A stretch of 35,058 bases of DNA from Nitrososphaerota archaeon (GTDB lineage Archaea > Thermoproteota > Nitrososphaeria > Conexivisphaerales > Conexivisphaeraceae). The notes under the pieces were generated by a model. That model did not search any database and was not told the origin of the DNA. It saw only the letters and a list, made by a program, of their open reading frames with translations. The stretch spans positions 1-35,058 of the forward strand of contig WYEM01000052.1 of assembly GCA_009903775.1 (NCBI GenBank). Reading direction: 5' to 3'. This document shows, one piece after another, positions 8,592-16,217 of this stretch (positions are counted from its first letter, which is position 1; each line of letters begins with the position of its first letter). Both the position numbers and the translations under genes were made by a program.

Positions 8592-8602
8592 CGAATTATT
8601 AC
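8592..8602 (+). promoter_or_regulatory. TATA box of the SpoIIM-like gene
   Basis: CGAATTATTAC lies about 30 bp upstream of the ATG at 8630. This decides the start against the longer ORF in the track. Confidence 0.5.
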
Positions 8603-8629
8603 CCTGAGGCAATCGTTCGCGCAGCGGGC

Positions 8630-9499
8630 ATGGGCGCCAGGAACCTGGAATCGGTGATCGCGGAGCTCGTGAGCGTGGAGAGGCCCGCCGGCCTCCTGGC
8701 GCTCTCCGCGGCCGTCACGCTCGGCCTCTACGCGCTGGGGCTCCTGATGCTCAGGGTGCCGGCGCTCGGCGGCCACTACATATCCGTGTTCCCCGCGGCG
8801 TTCGCCGTGATATTCGCGCTCGCCGTCTACGGCCGCAGGTCCAGCGTGAGCGCGCTGAAGCTGTACCTGGTCACGATGCTCGTGTCGTACGTGACGATCG
8901 CGGCGCTCGCGGCCCCGCCCGGCTTCTACACGGCGCTGGCGTCCCCATCCACCGTGTCGCAGTTCGTCGAGCAGGTGGACAGCTTCAGGTCCGCTTACAC
9001 GACGCTCCCGTCGATGTCGTTCGCGATATTCAGGCACAACCTCGAGATAGACCTCCTGTCGTACGTGCCGATAGTGGGCGCGGCGCTCCTCGGCTTCTCC
9101 ATGATGGACACCTCCTCGCTCGTGTGGGCGGTCAGCGCTTCCTCCATGTGGAGCGGCTATCACCTGTGGTACGCCTACGTGCTCTCCATCCTCCTCGCCC
9201 CCGACACCTTCACGGAGTTCTCGTCCTACGCGATAGCCATGGCCGGGGGTTTCGAGCTCTACATGGCGCTGACCGGAGGGGGTCGCCGCAGGCTCCGGCT
9301 GTCCCTGGCGCTGCTGGCGCTCTCCATATGCTTGCTCTACGCGTCCGCCGTCATCGAGTCGTGGCTCATACTGTACGTGGGGCTCCGACGTCGACGGGCC
9401 GCCCCCGATCTCAACGCTAAAATATGGCGGCGTCCCGTCGGCGGGCAATGTCCAAGGTCCGCATACACGTCCACTCGTTCGAGGGCCGCAACTCCATGA
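8630..9499 (+). CDS. SpoIIM-like (DUF95) membrane protein
   Basis: Integral membrane protein of the stage II sporulation protein M family, widespread in archaea and of unknown function there. The start chosen is MGARNLESVIAELVSVERP, just after a TATA box. About six TM segments are visible. The family hallmarks are FAIFRHNLEIDLLSYVPIVGAALLG, and a distal segment with a conserved Glu and small residues (TFTEFSSYAIAMAGGFELYMAL). Membrane sequence ends near LILYVGLRRRR. The last ~30 residues run through the promoter and first 50 bp of the Rieske gene in another frame, so the genuine stop may be lost or shifted. Confidence 0.7.
   Translation: MGARNLESVIAELVSVERPAGLLALSAAVTLGLYALGLLMLRVPALGGHYISVFPAAFAVIFALAVYGRRSSVSALKLYLVTMLVSYVTIAALAAPPGFYTALASPSTVSQFVEQVDSFRSAYTTLPSMSFAIFRHNLEIDLLSYVPIVGAALLGFSMMDTSSLVWAVSASSMWSGYHLWYAYVLSILLAPDTFTEFSSYAIAMAGGFELYMALTGGGRRRLRLSLALLALSICLLYASAVIESWLILYVGLRRRRAAPDLNAKIWRRPVGGQCPRSAYTSTRSRAATP
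9415..9425 (+). promoter_or_regulatory. TATA box of the Rieske gene
   Basis: CGCTAAAATAT lies 23-33 bp before the ATG at 9448, inside the run-on end of the preceding ORF. Confidence 0.5.
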
Positions 9500-9792
9500 T
9501 CATCTGGCTCGGGGGGAGGCCCGTCCTGGTGGTGAGGGACGGCGACCGGTTCTACGGCATGGACGCGGTGTGCGCCCACATGGGTTGCGCGCTGCTCTCC
9601 GAGGCCCGGGGGACGATCGCCATCTGCCCGGCGCACGGCGCCAAGTACGACGTGAGGACCGGTCAGATGGTGGAGCCCCCGCAGATAAAGCCCGAGGTCC
9701 CGTGCGAGCAGGAGGAGGTAAGGGTCCCGCTGAGGACCTACAGGGTCACGATCGGGCCCGATGGACTGCTGGACGTGGAGCCAGCCCGTTAG
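9448..9792 (+). CDS. Rieske-type [2Fe-2S] ferredoxin
   Basis: Small soluble electron carrier of 114 aa. The ligands are CAH (in VCAHMGCALL) and CPAH (in ICPAHGAKYD), the CXH...CX2H pattern. The two extra cysteines that form a disulfide in bc1-type Rieske proteins are not both present: CPAHGA has Ala where CPCHG has Cys. This fits a dioxygenase-ferredoxin type of low potential. I start at MSKVRIHVHSFEG, directly after a TATA box, rather than at 9424. No oxygenase or reductase is adjacent, so the partner is unknown. Confidence 0.88.
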   Translation: MSKVRIHVHSFEGRNSMIIWLGGRPVLVVRDGDRFYGMDAVCAHMGCALLSEARGTIAICPAHGAKYDVRTGQMVEPPQIKPEVPCEQEEVRVPLRTYRVTIGPDGLLDVEPAR

Positions 9793-9905
9793 GCCTCGCG
9801 CGGCGCGGACCCGGAGCCGCGTCGGCCCCCTCCCTGCCCTGAAGGGCGAGGCTTGTCGTTTTAACGTTAGAGCGGTGATCAGTACAATTAGTAACCGCCA
9901 ATAAT

Positions 9906-9917
9906 CTTTATATTATG
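9906..9917 (+). promoter_or_regulatory. TATA box of the solute-binding protein gene
   Basis: CTTTATATTATG lies 24-35 bp upstream of the ATG at 9941, with a short GAAGTGAG leader immediately before the start. Confidence 0.6.
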
Positions 9918-9940
9918 CTTTCGTCCCGATTAGAAGTGAG

Positions 9941-11380
9941 ATGAGAAGGAGAGCTATCTCCAGGGCCGCGCTCTGGACCATAATCGCTGTCGTGATAGTG
10001 GTCGCTGTGGTCGGCGGGGTGGCCGCCTGGTACGTCACCAGGCCCCCTCCGCCAACCCCGACACCCACTCCGACTCCAACGCCTACTCCCACCCCGACGC
10101 CGACGCACGCGATAGTCGGGCAGGTGACGATCGGGGTCGCCACCTGCCTGACCGGTCCGTTCGGAGCCGCTGGCGGGCAAATATTGAGGGCGGCTCAACT
10201 GGTCCAGGACCAGGTGAACGCGCAGGGCGGGATCTACCTGGCGAACGGGCCGAACGGGCCGGGCAACTACACGATAAACCTAGTGTGGACCGACGACCAG
10301 ACGAACCCCTCCGTCGGGCCGACGGCGCTCCTCCAGCTGTACACCACCTACCACCCGGCCGTGGTGATAGGCACTGTGTTCTCGGGAGTCATGTATTCCG
10401 AGCTGTCCACGATCAGGCAGTACAACATAGTGTACATCCCAAACATAGGGGGCGTCGGAGGGGTAACGGTGTCCTCGACCAACTACAACCAGCCGCTCAC
10501 GCAGGATGACATGATCATGCACATCGAGCCGACCGCTTACATGTTCGGGGCGCAGATAGCGGAGTTCCTCCACAAGTACAAGGGCCAGATAAATCCGACG
10601 GGGCCCATCAGGATAGTATACCTGGGCAAGCAGGGGGAGCCCACCGCCGTGGACGAGTTCAACGGGCTGAATCAATCCATATACGCGATGGGGCTCCAGA
10701 ACGAGGAGGAGATAGTCGACGTCGAGTGGATCCCGGCGGCCACAACCAGCTTCGAGTCGGTGCTGAGCAGCGTCGCCTCACGGAATCCCAACGTGTTAGT
10801 GATAGCCGTGCCGCCTCCGCAGGTGGTGGGCATCCTTCAGCAGGGGGTCAGCTTCCCCCAGCTCCAGAACACCGTGGCCATCGCCTGGACGCCGGCGGAT
10901 GATCCTAACGTCTATCGGCTCATAGGCAAGGCGGCGAGCTACTATCACTACTTCGTGATCGCGAACCTGCCGGCCACTGCCAACACGTCCAATGTGGCGC
11001 TGAACCAGCGCTGGCAGGTGTTCAGGAACGAGTACCTGGCGTTCGCCGGCGCGCCCTTCGGCTCGCTGGGCTCCTTCGGATTCGATCAGATGTACATGTC
11101 GCTCGCCGCCCTGATGAAGGCCGGCACCACCAATGCGAGCGCTGTGATAAGGGCGTTCGAAGGGCTGAGACCCAGCGACGTCCCGTGGCCGCTCGCCAAC
11201 GTCTACACGCCGTTCCCGCCCAACAACACGCTCATAGGGCCGCCCTCCGCGGGGGTCCTCTACCACTCGGTCAACATGACGTACTTCTGGGTCGAGGCGT
11301 TCTACAACTCGACCAGCAGCTCCGTCTACACGCGGGTGGTCTGGCCGCCCCAGTACGCGACGATGCAGCCGGTGCTGTGA
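9941..11380 (+). CDS. LivJ-type ABC solute-binding protein, membrane-anchored
   Basis: Extracytoplasmic receptor of the branched-chain amino-acid/amide ABC family (type I periplasmic-binding fold). Residues 1-35 are a basic N-terminus and one hydrophobic helix (WTIIAVVIVVAVVGGVAAWY). A Pro-Thr linker of nine PT units follows, a typical archaeal stalk. The binding domain begins VTIGVATCLTGPFGAAGGQ and carries the usual elements (ARA-like AAQLVQDQVNAQGGI, VVIGTVFSGV, IVYIPNIGG). Several NXT/NXS sequons are present. No LivHMFG permease or ATPase genes lie nearby, so it must use a distant transporter or act as an orphan receptor. Family confident, ligand unknown. Confidence 0.88.
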   Translation: MRRRAISRAALWTIIAVVIVVAVVGGVAAWYVTRPPPPTPTPTPTPTPTPTPTPTHAIVGQVTIGVATCLTGPFGAAGGQILRAAQLVQDQVNAQGGIYLANGPNGPGNYTINLVWTDDQTNPSVGPTALLQLYTTYHPAVVIGTVFSGVMYSELSTIRQYNIVYIPNIGGVGGVTVSSTNYNQPLTQDDMIMHIEPTAYMFGAQIAEFLHKYKGQINPTGPIRIVYLGKQGEPTAVDEFNGLNQSIYAMGLQNEEEIVDVEWIPAATTSFESVLSSVASRNPNVLVIAVPPPQVVGILQQGVSFPQLQNTVAIAWTPADDPNVYRLIGKAASYYHYFVIANLPATANTSNVALNQRWQVFRNEYLAFAGAPFGSLGSFGFDQMYMSLAALMKAGTTNASAVIRAFEGLRPSDVPWPLANVYTPFPPNNTLIGPPSAGVLYHSVNMTYFWVEAFYNSTSSSVYTRVVWPPQYATMQPVL

Positions 11381-11394
11381 AGCCTCTCGCGTGA

Positions 11395-11430
11395 ATTTTT
11401 ATATTAATATTAATATTAATATTTTTATTT
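11395..11430 (+). terminator. T-runs flanking an (ATATTA)n palindrome
   Basis: Just after the solute-binding gene, TTTTT is followed by nearly four copies of ATATTA (self-complementary as a whole) and ATTTTTATTT. T-runs suit archaeal termination. The palindrome could also be a protein-binding site. Confidence 0.5.
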
Positions 11431-11468
11431 CAGCACTTCCTCTCTCCGGCTCCTTCCGGGGCGCCGAC

Positions 11469-11476
11469 CTTATAAG
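11469..11476 (+). promoter_or_regulatory. TATA box of the first MBL gene
   Basis: CTTATAAG lies 36-43 bp upstream of the ATG at 11512, which leaves room for a short leader of roughly 10-15 nt. Confidence 0.5.
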
Positions 11477-11511
11477 AGACATGGTAGTGATCCTCTGGCA
11501 GTCGTGCGGCC

Positions 11512-12156
11512 ATGCGGCCAACGCCCCTCAGGCTGACGGTGGGTCCGCTGATGTCCAACTCCTACCTGCTGTGCGACGGCCCGGAGTGCCTGCTCGTCGA
11601 TCCCGGCGGCGATCCCGAGGCTCTGCTGGGCGCGGTTGGGCGCAGGAGGCTGAGGGCGGTCATCGCGACGCACATGCACTTCGATCACGTCTGGGGGGCG
11701 AGGCGGATCGTCGATGCCACCGGGGCGACGTTCATGGTTCACCGCGCTGACTGGGAGATCGCGGGGGACCTGCTGTCTCTGGCGGAGGAGCTGGGCTTCT
11801 CGGCCCCGGAGATCCCCCGGTCTGCGGAGTTCCTGGAGGACGGCCAGGTGCTTTGGCGCGGCCTCAGGGTCATTCACGCGCCGGGGCACACGCCCGGCTC
11901 GCTCTGCCTGATGGGCGACGGTTTCCTGCTGACCGGCGACACGCTGTTCGCCGGCTCCGTGGGGAGGGCCGACACCCCGTGGTCCGACCCCGACGCGCTC
12001 CCGCGCTCCGTGTGCCGCATTTATCGGGAGGTCCCCCATCACTACACGATACTTCCGGGCCACGGCCCCCCATCGACGGTGGGCGAGGAGGCCGAGCACA
12101 ATCCGGTGATCAGCGCCCGCGCCTGCGGCGATCGGTCCAGCAGCGCGATCCTGTAG
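11512..12156 (+). CDS. Metallo-beta-lactamase-fold hydrolase, glyoxalase II-like
   Basis: Cytoplasmic dizinc/diiron hydrolase of the glyoxalase II-like group. Ligand motifs appear in order: THMHFDH (residues 54-60), APGHTPGS (near 124), the bridging Asp in LTGDTLFAGSVGR (near 142), and LPGHGPPSTVGEEAEHNP near the C-terminus. AGSVGRADTPWSD is typical of hydroxyacylglutathione hydrolase-like and persulfide dioxygenase-like proteins; the sequence does not decide the substrate. The last ~15 residues after EHNP overlap, tail to tail, the end of the Dph6-like gene by 115 bp. Confidence 0.85.
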   Translation: MRPTPLRLTVGPLMSNSYLLCDGPECLLVDPGGDPEALLGAVGRRRLRAVIATHMHFDHVWGARRIVDATGATFMVHRADWEIAGDLLSLAEELGFSAPEIPRSAEFLEDGQVLWRGLRVIHAPGHTPGSLCLMGDGFLLTGDTLFAGSVGRADTPWSDPDALPRSVCRIYREVPHHYTILPGHGPPSTVGEEAEHNPVISARACGDRSSSAIL

Positions 12157-12755
12157 CCGTCGTAGGACCTCACCTCCCTGCAGCCGACGTCGATGGACGC
12201 GCCAAGCCTCCTGACCTGCGTGACCAGCGAGTGGTACTCGCCGGCCTCCCCTATTGGGCTTATGCCCATCCTCCTCGCGGACGCGAGGAACGGGCCGAGC
12301 TCGCCGCGGCCGACGCGCCTGCACACGAGCTCCCGGGCCCTCTCCTCAGCCCCTATCACCACGAACGAGAGCTCCTCCAGCTCCCCCTCGAGGACCCTCT
12401 CCTCGTCCATCCCCCAGAGCGGCTCCGAGAGCTCCGCGCCCGCCTCCGCCGCCAGCGCCTCCATGTACCTCAGGTGGTCCTCCACGCCCTGGTCGCCCGC
12501 CACTATCCGTGAGACGCCGAGCGACCTCATGAGCGCCGCCTCCTCGGCCATCTCCCTCCCCCTGTGGACCCTGAGCACCACCACGGGGACCGACATGGCG
12601 CCCGCCAGCTCCAGGGCCTTCGAGATGTTGATCAGGTGCGGCGACGGCCTCGGGAACTCGTAGACGAACGTGACGAACAGGTCGACCGGCCACTCCAGCA
12701 GCGCGGCGTAGACCGAATCCTTCCCGCCCGAGAACAGCGCGGCCCTCAGCGCCAT
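12042..12755 (-). CDS. dph6: Dph6-like ATP pyrophosphatase (diphthine-ammonia ligase family)
   Basis: The family amidates diphthine on elongation factor 2, the last step of diphthamide synthesis in archaea and eukaryotes. The PP-loop SGGKDSVYAALL is at the N-terminus. Other family blocks are GVSRIVAGDQGVEDHLRYMEALA, WGMDEERVLEGEL and the late GISPIGEAGEYHSLV. I prefer the ATG at 12755 (MALRAALFSGGKDS) to the one at 12761 because the shared AT box at 12779-12790 is then about 25 bp upstream. The tail after YDGYRIALLDRSP runs about 30 residues into the convergent MBL gene. It is divergent from the second MBL gene. Confidence 0.8.
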   Translation of the reverse strand: MALRAALFSGGKDSVYAALLEWPVDLFVTFVYEFPRPSPHLINISKALELAGAMSVPVVVLRVHRGREMAEEAALMRSLGVSRIVAGDQGVEDHLRYMEALAAEAGAELSEPLWGMDEERVLEGELEELSFVVIGAEERARELVCRRVGRGELGPFLASARRMGISPIGEAGEYHSLVTQVRRLGASIDVGCREVRSYDGYRIALLDRSPQARALITGLCSASSPTVDGGPWPGSIV

Positions 12756-12778
12756 CCCCATCGCGCAGTCCCGACTCG

Positions 12779-12790
12779 TTTTTATTTAAC
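12779..12790. promoter_or_regulatory. Shared AT box of divergent dph6-like and second MBL genes
   Basis: TTTTTATTTAAC is the only AT-rich patch between the two start codons. It is about 20-30 bp from each (12755 minus, 12809 plus), so one box may serve both directions. Confidence 0.5.
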
Positions 12791-12808
12791 TCGTGCCCAA
12801 CCGCCGCG

Positions 12809-13594
12809 ATGCCCGAGTCCGTCTACGGAATCTACCGCATCCCGATAGAGCGCGTGAACGGGAACTCCTACCTGGTCGTCAGGGGCGACGAGGTGATCGT
12901 CGTGGACACTGGGATCCCCGGGAGCGCCGAGAGGATAATCGGGGAGGTCGGGGCGCTGGGGCCCGGGAGGAGGATCTCCGCGATAATACTCACCCACTAC
13001 CACCTGGATCACTCGGGCTCGGCGGCGGATCTGAGGGCCGCGACCGGCGCCAAGGTGTACGTCCACGAGGCCGACGCGCCGTTCGTGAGCGGCGAGCGGA
13101 GGCCGCCGCTCCCCCCGAATGTCCCGAAGGAGACGCTGGACGCTTACTCGCAGATGAGGCCCGTGCGGCCCGACGTGGTCCTGAGGGACGGGGACGTCGT
13201 GTTCGGCTTCCGCGTCATCCACGTCCCTGGCCACACGCCCGGGTCCATAGCGCTCCACGACGGCAGGGCCCTCTTCGCCGGGGACAACGTGAACGTGAGG
13301 GATGGATCCATAGTGGGATCGCCCGCGCCCTACGACTGGGACAGCTCGATGGCGAAGGAGAGCCTCGGGAGGCTCCTGTCCCTCGAGTTCGATGTCCTGC
13401 TCCCGGGCCACGGCCCGCCGGTGATCGGGGACGCGGCCGCTAAGGCCAGGAGCGCCCTCAAGGTCCGAACGCTCGGCCTTCGAGCGCTGAGGTTGAGCGC
13501 TCCCGCCGCAGCGCGGGAGCCGAAGGTCCGCTCCCAACGTGATTCGCATAGTAAGGGTATTATAAAGCGCAATCTCAACTCCTCCCTGTATCGA
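12809..13594 (+). CDS. Metallo-beta-lactamase-fold hydrolase, second copy
   Basis: MBL-fold metallohydrolase with all ligand motifs: THYHLDHSG (near residue 71), HVPGHTPGS (near 138), the Asp of FAGDNVNV, and LPGHGPPVIGD (near 200). The HYHLDHSG box and GDN motif place it with MBL hydrolases of unknown specificity. The domain is complete by residue 215 (AAAKARSALK). No in-frame stop follows: the frame continues through a hairpin region and a TATA box straight into the molybdopterin enzyme (986-aa ORF to 15769). I end this entry at the downstream ATG, although its true C-terminus is unknown. Confidence 0.75.
13477..13526 (+). terminator. Nested hairpin between MBL and molybdoenzyme genes
   Basis: GCTCCCGC/GCGGGAGC (13499-13506/13513-13520, 6-nt loop) is enclosed by CCTTCG/CGAAGG (13477-13482/13521-13526). 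It sits just past the end of MBL-like coding and before the next promoter. No T-run follows, so it is either a processing/termination structure or part of the coding tail. Confidence 0.35.
13558..13567 (+). promoter_or_regulatory. TATA box of the Fe-S molybdoenzyme gene
   Basis: TATTATAAAG lies 28-37 bp before the ATG at 13595. It is the main evidence that the 986-aa ORF is two genes. Confidence 0.6.
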
Positions 13595-15769
13595 ATGAGC
13601 GGGGCGGGGACATCTGAGGATTACGAGGCGCTGGTCCCCGATGGATCCTACAGGACCGCCTGCAGGGCCTGCGCCAACGGCTCATGCGGCGTCACGGTGG
13701 AGGTGAGGGGCGGGAGGCTAGCATCCATCAGGGGCGACCCATCGGATCCGGTGAGCCGCGGTTACGTGTGCGCGAAGGCCCTCGCGTCGAGGGAGCTCCT
13801 GGAGAACCCCCTCCGCATCAGGAGCCCCATGATCAGGGATGGCGACCGGTGGAGGGAGGCCTCCTGGGACGAGGCCCTCGGCCTGATCGCGAGGAGGCTC
13901 TCCGAGATACGCGACGAATACGGACCGGAGGCCATAGCCGTGGCGACCGGCTCCCCCCGCTACGATATCTACGAGTGGCTGTACGTGGGCTTCGCCGGGG
14001 CTCTCGGGACCCCCTCCATACTCGCGGTCTCCAATTTCTGCTTCGTCCCCCGCGCGGCGATGGGCGAGCTCCTGGTGGGGGGACACGTGGTGGTCGACTA
14101 CGACGGCGATCCCCGGCTCGTGATGGTCTGGGGCGCGAACCCGATGGAGTCGAACCCGGACGAGTACAAGTATCCCCAGCTCGACGCGGCGCTCAGGAGG
14201 GGCGCCGAGCTCGTGGTGGTGGACCCCAGGAGGACGGCGCTCGCTGCCAGGGCCGACATCTGGCTCAGGGTGAGGCCCGCCGCGGACCTCCCGCTCGCGC
14301 TCGGGATGGCGAAGGTCATAGTGGAGGAGGGGCTCTACGACCGCGACTTCGTCGGGAATTACTCCTGCTGCTTCGGCGAGTTCCGCGACCGCCTGTCCAG
14401 GATATCCCACGCCTGGGTGGAGGAGGCCTCGCGCGTGGGGCGCCGGGACTACGCGAGGGCCGCCGAGGAGTACGCGACCGCCAAGCCCGCGGCCATCCAC
14501 TGGGGCGTCGGGGTAGATCAGGGGGCCAACTCGGCGTACACAGCCTATGCGCTCCTTGATCTGATGGCCCTCACCGGGAACCTGGACGCGCCGGGCGGCA
14601 ACGTGATCTTCGACCCGCCGCCCGTGGTCCCGAGCGGCGGCATGTTCCCCGGGCTGCCGGAGGGGGCCAGGGCCAGGACGCCGGGGAGGGAGTACAGACT
14701 CGCCTGGGAGAGGGTCAGGCCCCCCCACCACCTGATATGGGACGCGATCCTGACGGGGAAGCCATATCCCGTGAGGGCGATGTTGGTGTTCGCGGCGAAC
14801 CTCCTGGTCACGAGGCCCAACTCCCTCAAGATATGGAGGGCCCTGCGCTCCCTGGATCTCCTGGTCGTAGCGGACATGTTCATGACCCCCACCGCGAGGC
14901 TCGCGCACGTCGTGCTGCCCGCCGCGTCGTGGCTCGAGCGCGATGAGATAGCGGATCGCGGGAAGTTCCACGGCCGCGCCTTCGCCAGGAGGAGGCTGTT
15001 CCGGGTCGGCGGGGCCAGGAGCGACGCCGAGATCCTCCTGGACCTGGGGAGGAGGATGGGGCTCCCGGGCTTCAGGTGGGGGAGCGTCCGCGAGTTCCTG
15101 GACGAGGCCCTGCGCCCCTCCGGCCTCACGTGGGATGAGTTCTCCTCCCTGGGGCGCCTGAGGGGGCCCGTCCGCTACCACAAATACCGCGCGTCGGGGT
15201 TCCCCACCCCCTCGGGGAAGTACGAGTTCGTGAGCGGGAAGCTGGAGGAGTGGGGATACCCCGGGTTCCCGGAGTTCAGGGACCCCGTGGCCACGGACGA
15301 TCGCTACCCGTTGATCCTGATAACGGGCGCCAGGAGGCTCCCGTACATGGCGTCGGAGGGGAGGCAGCTGAGGTCGCTGAGGAGGCTCCGCCCGTGCCCG
15401 GAGGTGGAGATCCACCCGGAGACCGCGGCCAGGCTGGGGATATCGGACGGCGACTGGGTCGCGATAGAGACGGGGAACGGGAGGATATACCAGAGGGCCA
15501 GGCTGAACCCCTGGCTGGACCCGCAGGTCGTGTCGGCCGAGTACGGGTGGTGGTACCCGGAGATGGAGGACGACAGGTCGTGGACCCTCTCCAACGTGAA
15601 CGTGCTCACGAGCGACGGCCCGCCGCTGGATCCCCTCATGGGCGGGGCCCTGCTCAGGGGGCTGGCGTGCAGGGTGGAGAGGGCGGGGCCCGGGGAGGTC
15701 CCCCTGGACGATGAGTGCAGGCCCCGCCGATCGCGGCCCAGGGACCCGAACCCGCGGCCGCCTGGTTAA
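13595..15769 (+). CDS. Molybdopterin oxidoreductase, DMSO reductase family, with one N-terminal [4Fe-4S]
   Basis: 724-aa bis-MGD Mo/W enzyme. Residues 23-31 and 59 give the cluster ligands CRACANGSC (CX2CX4C) and GYVCAKA. Cys149 in SNFCFVPR sits where the metal ligand is expected. Central blocks include VMVWGANPMESNPD, VVVDPRRTALAARADIWL and LDLMALTGNLDAPGGNV. The C-terminal domain shows EIHPETAARLGISDGDWVAIETGNG. There is no twin-arginine signal. No Fe-S or membrane subunit is adjacent, so it is a cytoplasmic single-subunit enzyme; size, one cluster and a Cys ligand also resemble acetylene hydratase, but the substrate is open. The last ~15 codons and the TAA are read through a decayed tRNA-like sequence. 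Confidence 0.88.
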   Translation: MSGAGTSEDYEALVPDGSYRTACRACANGSCGVTVEVRGGRLASIRGDPSDPVSRGYVCAKALASRELLENPLRIRSPMIRDGDRWREASWDEALGLIARRLSEIRDEYGPEAIAVATGSPRYDIYEWLYVGFAGALGTPSILAVSNFCFVPRAAMGELLVGGHVVVDYDGDPRLVMVWGANPMESNPDEYKYPQLDAALRRGAELVVVDPRRTALAARADIWLRVRPAADLPLALGMAKVIVEEGLYDRDFVGNYSCCFGEFRDRLSRISHAWVEEASRVGRRDYARAAEEYATAKPAAIHWGVGVDQGANSAYTAYALLDLMALTGNLDAPGGNVIFDPPPVVPSGGMFPGLPEGARARTPGREYRLAWERVRPPHHLIWDAILTGKPYPVRAMLVFAANLLVTRPNSLKIWRALRSLDLLVVADMFMTPTARLAHVVLPAASWLERDEIADRGKFHGRAFARRRLFRVGGARSDAEILLDLGRRMGLPGFRWGSVREFLDEALRPSGLTWDEFSSLGRLRGPVRYHKYRASGFPTPSGKYEFVSGKLEEWGYPGFPEFRDPVATDDRYPLILITGARRLPYMASEGRQLRSLRRLRPCPEVEIHPETAARLGISDGDWVAIETGNGRIYQRARLNPWLDPQVVSAEYGWWYPEMEDDRSWTLSNVNVLTSDGPPLDPLMGGALLRGLACRVERAGPGEVPLDDECRPRRSRPRDPNPRPPG

Positions 15770-15805
15770 GGGCCCGGCGCTCCGCCCCGGCTGAGCTACG
15801 GGCCC
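15735..15805 (-). pseudogene. Degenerate tRNA-Lys(CTT)-like sequence
   Basis: Minus-strand GGGCCCG-TA-GCTC...GAGC-G, then CCGGG-CCCTTAA-CCAGG and GCGGG-TTCGGGT-CCC, follow the layout of archaeal tRNA-Lys with anticodon CTT. Decay signs: C at the normally invariant U33, a G-A mismatch in the anticodon stem, G in place of A58 in the T-loop, a shortened 3' side of the T-stem, and a mismatched first acceptor pair. It overlaps the 3' end of the molybdoenzyme gene. A relic is more likely than a working tRNA. Confidence 0.5.
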
Positions 15806-15849
15806 GCCCTCGGCGAGCGACCCTCTCCACGTCAACCTGCCGGAGCGCA

Positions 15850-16168
15850 TGAGCCATCGCCTTAAAGACTAATCGATGAGCTTGGATTCGAGGGGAGCAA
15901 TCCGCCCATCCGATGGCCTCAGATCCAGATCCGGGGGACTCCTCATCACCGCGCGCTGCTCACAGCACCCCTCGGGTAGAGGGTTCGAGCGAGCCTCCGA
16001 TGGCCCGCGAGCCGGCCATCGCGCTCACGTCCTCGCGGGGCTTCGCGCTCATCAGCTGGGATCCGGGGAGGCGCCCGCTCGAGCGGAGGGAGGGCATGCC
16101 CAGGCGGCTGGACGTGCTGCGCCCGATTTTCTCGCTCGGGCGGGAATCGGGCTTGAGGCGACGGAGCC
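15850..16168 (+). mobile_element. Internally deleted relic of the 21904-type IS
   Basis: The left side (CCTTAAAGACTAATCGATGAG, GATCCAGATCCGG, GGACTCCTCATC) matches the 5' end of the element at 21904. The right side (GGCTGGACGTGCTGCGCCC, TCTCGCTCGGGCGGGA, GGGCTTGAGGCGACGGAGCC) matches its 3' end. Only about 320 of 807 bp remain, so the catalytic core is gone. The right part still reads as the transposase C-terminus (EGMPRRLDVLRPIFSLGRESGLR). Ends have diverged, which makes this an older copy. It accounts for the whole gap 15850-16180. Confidence 0.7.
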
Positions 16169-16183
16169 CCGGGAAGCGAGCAA

Positions 16184-16217
16184 AGGTAATATACCTCAAT
16201 TAGAGATGACCTAATTG
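16184..16217 (+). promoter_or_regulatory. Promoter and palindromic operator of the DtxR/MntR-type gene
   Basis: AGGTAATATACCT (arms AGGTA/TACCT) covers the TATA position. Directly after it CAATTAG-N7-CTAATTG is a perfect 7-bp inverted repeat ending at the base before the ATG at 16218, where a leaderless transcript would start. A repressor here would block initiation. Autoregulation is my inference. Confidence 0.6.

Noticed and set aside
9995-10110. Repeated CCNAC units resembling a repeat array or CRISPR
   Set aside because: They encode a Pro-Thr stalk in the solute-binding protein; there are no spacers. No CRISPR array was seen in the window.
13718-15850. 710-aa minus-strand ORF opposite the molybdoenzyme
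   Set aside because: Shadow of the plus gene. Its N-terminal GPVAQPGRSAG stretch is the usual mistranslation of tRNA-like DNA.
16215-16217. TTG as start of the DtxR-type gene
   Set aside because: The ATG one codon later fits the TATA spacing and is flanked exactly by the palindrome.
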